Source: JACCRE01 sp049790855
GTDB taxonomy: Bacteria; Planctomycetota; Planctomycetia; Planctomycetales; Planctomycetaceae
DNA: 5,718 nt
NCBI GenBank assembly: GCA_049790855.1
Contig: JBAQZJ010000200.1
Span: 1 to 5,718, forward strand
Direction: 5' to 3'
The translations under genes were made by a program, and so were the position numbers. Positions 4,684-5,718 of the stretch are shown here, in pieces; the stretch's first letter is position 1; the number at the start of each line of letters is the position of its first letter. Below the pieces are notes generated by a model, which saw nothing but the letters and a program-made list of their open reading frames with translations, was not told the DNA's origin and made no database searches.

Positions 4684-5222
4684 GGTTCGACTCCCGGCAG
4701 CACTCCGCGACGCCCCAAATGATCGGCCAGCTCCTTTCGCGCCCGATGGAGCCACGTTTTGACCGTGCCCTCGGGCACGCCGAGTCGCTCGCTGACCTCG
4801 ATGACACTCATCTCGCGTTGGTAAAACAGCTCGAAACAACGTCGGTAATCGGGCCGCAATTGCTGAAGCGCGAATTGCAGTTCTTCCGCGAGTTCTGCTG
4901 CGCCGGCTGGCGGTGCGGCGACCTGTTCCGACATCGCCGTGCTGAAGGGCAATCTCGATCGTCGGTCGAGGGCGGTCCGGCAGCGGTTCGCCGCGATCGC
5001 GGCGAGCCAGGGCGTGAGCGGTCGTCCGGAATCCCAGCGGTGCAGGCTGCGGAACGTCCGCAGGAAGACGTCTTGCGCGACGTCTTCGGCGTCTTCCCGT
5101 CGGCCGAGCCGGCGAAGGCAAAGGCTATAGACCAGCCCCTCGAACTTCTGGACGAAACGCCGCATCGCCGACTCATCGCCGGACATGCACCGCTCGACCA
5201 GCAGGGCGTCGGTTTCGATCAC
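4680..5222 (-). CDS. ECF-type RNA polymerase sigma factor
   Basis: This 180-residue protein has the two-domain form of extracytoplasmic function sigma factors. Region 2 spans about residues 8-90, with DAEDVAQDVFLRTF (44-57) as the region 2.2 core that binds RNA polymerase and PWLAAIAANRCR (71-82) as the region 2.3/2.4 helix that melts and reads the -10. Region 4 spans about 113-168, with the helix-turn-helix at VIEVSERLGVPEGTVKTWLH (130-149) reading the -35. Length is normal for the class. I chose GTG at 5222, giving MIETDALLVERC, the usual opening of the family. A TTG at 5249 is open in frame but adds nine residues without family character, and an ATG within VERCMSGD is too late. The stop overlaps the next gene's start (ATGA). 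A GGAACC/CGTC element 70-95 bases upstream suggests positive autoregulation. Confidence 0.92.
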   Translation of the reverse strand: MIETDALLVERCMSGDESAMRRFVQKFEGLVYSLCLRRLGRREDAEDVAQDVFLRTFRSLHRWDSGRPLTPWLAAIAANRCRTALDRRSRLPFSTAMSEQVAAPPAGAAELAEELQFALQQLRPDYRRCFELFYQREMSVIEVSERLGVPEGTVKTWLHRARKELADHLGRRGVLPGVEP

Positions 5223-5290
5223 GGAGGACTCGCGGAATCGGCTGCACAAAACCGAGCAGCACGGCCACTGACGATGTTACCACGAAGCCG

Positions 5291-5317
5291 GACGAAGGGT
5301 TTCAACGAATCGGTTCC
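5291..5317 (-). promoter_or_regulatory. Candidate ECF-type autoregulated promoter
   Basis: On the minus strand GGAACC (5317-5312) is followed after 17 bases by CGTC (5294-5291). GGAAC with a CGTC-like -10 at about this spacing is the classic form of ECF-dependent promoters, and here it lies upstream of an ECF sigma gene, as expected for autoregulation. Transcription would start near 5284, leaving about 60 bases of leader to GTG 5222. Overlapping sigma70-like boxes (TTGAAA at 5305-5300 with TGGTAA at 5282-5277) are a poorer match. Confidence 0.42.
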
Positions 5318-5322
5318 AAGTC

Positions 5323-5370
5323 GCGGCGAAAGAAGAAACCCGGCTTCTTGAAGAAGCCGGGTTTCTTCGC
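5323..5370 (-). terminator. Rho-independent terminator of the 71-residue gene
   Basis: GAAGAAACCCGGCTTCTT (5332-5349) and its exact complement (5351-5368) flank one central base, an 18-bp palindrome that would fold with a small loop around 5348-5352. On the minus strand it starts 5 bases past the stop codon at 5376-5374. It runs out into TTTCTTCTTTC, a short U-rich tail. It also has U-rich character on the plus strand, so it could work in both directions. It separates the small gene from the sigma operon. Confidence 0.85.
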
Positions 5371-5373
5371 TTC

Positions 5374-5589
5374 TTACTTCTGAACGCATTCCCGGGCGAT
5401 CTGCCGTGCCCCCCGCCAGGCGTGGCGGATCGACGCGAGGCGTGTTTCGATTTGCTCTTCGTTGAAATAGCGTCCCCGTTCGCTTTCGGGCAGTCCTGCC
5501 AGCGCCAGCGTCAGCGGGAGCAGATCGAGAAACTCGCGGTAACGGCGCTGCGTGTCGGACGCCGCCTGGCTGGCCTGATCGGTGGACAC
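5374..5589 (-). CDS. Small conserved-looking hypothetical protein (71 aa)
   Basis: This 71-residue protein starts with GTG at 5589, with GAGG 8 bases upstream (5601-5598), and ends at TAA directly before a strong terminator, so it looks like a real single-gene unit. It has a polar N-terminus (1-14), an RRYREFLDLLPLTLALAGLP segment (15-34) that is amphipathic to hydrophobic but too short and too interrupted by prolines for a sure membrane helix, then a charged helical part (43-71) with many Arg and one Cys near the end. I have a vague memory of short planctomycete proteins with REFLDLLPLTLA-type motifs, but no function is known to me. It is probably a cytoplasmic helical protein. Its terminator separates it from the sigma operon on the same strand. 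Confidence 0.72.
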   Translation of the reverse strand: MSTDQASQAASDTQRRYREFLDLLPLTLALAGLPESERGRYFNEEQIETRLASIRHAWRGARQIARECVQK

Positions 5590-5663
5590 GGAAGGAACCT
5601 CGTGGACAGGACGACGACCGCCGTCGATTGCGAGACGATTCGCGAAACGATGCGGCTAGTGTC

Positions 5664-5692
5664 GTTCTAACCGTCCTGCGGACTCCGATCAA
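5664..5692 (-). promoter_or_regulatory. Possible promoter of the 71-residue gene
   Basis: On the minus strand TTGATC (5692-5687, 4 of 6) and TAGAAC (5669-5664, 4 of 6) are 17 bases apart, about 75 bases before the GTG at 5589. The match is modest, but the spacing is ideal and no better candidate lies in the rest of the upstream sequence available. Nothing else is recognised between 5602 and 5718. Confidence 0.27.
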
Positions 5693-5718
5693 GAAGCGGC
5701 TGCACGACGGCGCAAACA

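Noticed and set aside
4147..5121. 324-residue minus-strand frame reading through both sigma and anti-sigma-like genes as a fusion
   Set aside because: The upstream part is an Arg/Pro-rich shadow of the sigma gene in another frame; the real gene begins at the ATG at 4683 that overlaps the sigma stop.
5223..5249. TTG start giving the sigma factor nine more residues
   Set aside because: The family's usual opening begins at the GTG-encoded residue at 5222, and no ribosome site precedes the TTG; kept only as an alternative.

Overview
The window looks like an ordinary chromosomal stretch of a GC-rich planctomycete, most likely a Pirellulales/Planctomycetales-type bacterium. This is inferred from four things: a secreted VCBS/FG-GAP propeller of planctomycete type, a sigma factor paired with a membrane anti-sigma-like protein lacking a recognisable zinc motif, short hypothetical proteins of planctomycete flavour, and dispersed palindromes of the kind that litter those genomes. 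No phage, transposase, CRISPR array or RNA gene was found.

Layout. On the minus strand at the left are a family 2 glycosyltransferase (43-867) and, upstream of it, a membrane-anchored tyrosine/dual-specificity-type phosphatase (1135-1758) with a good sigma70-type promoter (1788-1817). A roughly 470-base divergent intergenic region (1759-2232) follows; it has no convincing gene but several small inverted repeats. On the plus strand are a short DksA/TraR-family regulator with a degenerate zinc finger (2233-2688), a strong intrinsic terminator (2711-2750), and a secreted seven-repeat VCBS/FG-GAP protein (2823-4037) whose probable promoter begins inside the terminator's T-tract. On the minus strand at the right are an ECF sigma factor (4680-5222) and a membrane protein (4147-4683) joined by an ATGA overlap, then a small conserved-looking 71-residue protein (5374-5589) with its own terminator.

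How the genes work together. The clearest functional unit is the sigma / putative anti-sigma pair. It is translationally coupled and preceded by a GGAACC-N17-CGTC element resembling an ECF-type autoregulated promoter. The glycosyltransferase and phosphatase lie in tandem but are separated by about 270 bases containing a palindrome, so co-function is not established. The DksA-like protein probably acts on RNA polymerase, and the propeller protein is exported.

The most notable structural pattern is that every gene or operon end in the window is followed by a hairpin. Two are intrinsic terminators, and three are longer palindromes with three unrelated core sequences (8-38, 994-1101, 4057-4137). 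I see no clearly new multi-gene system. The best leads are the cysteine-poor DksA-like protein and its structured leader, the ECF autoregulation candidate, and the palindromes at gene ends.
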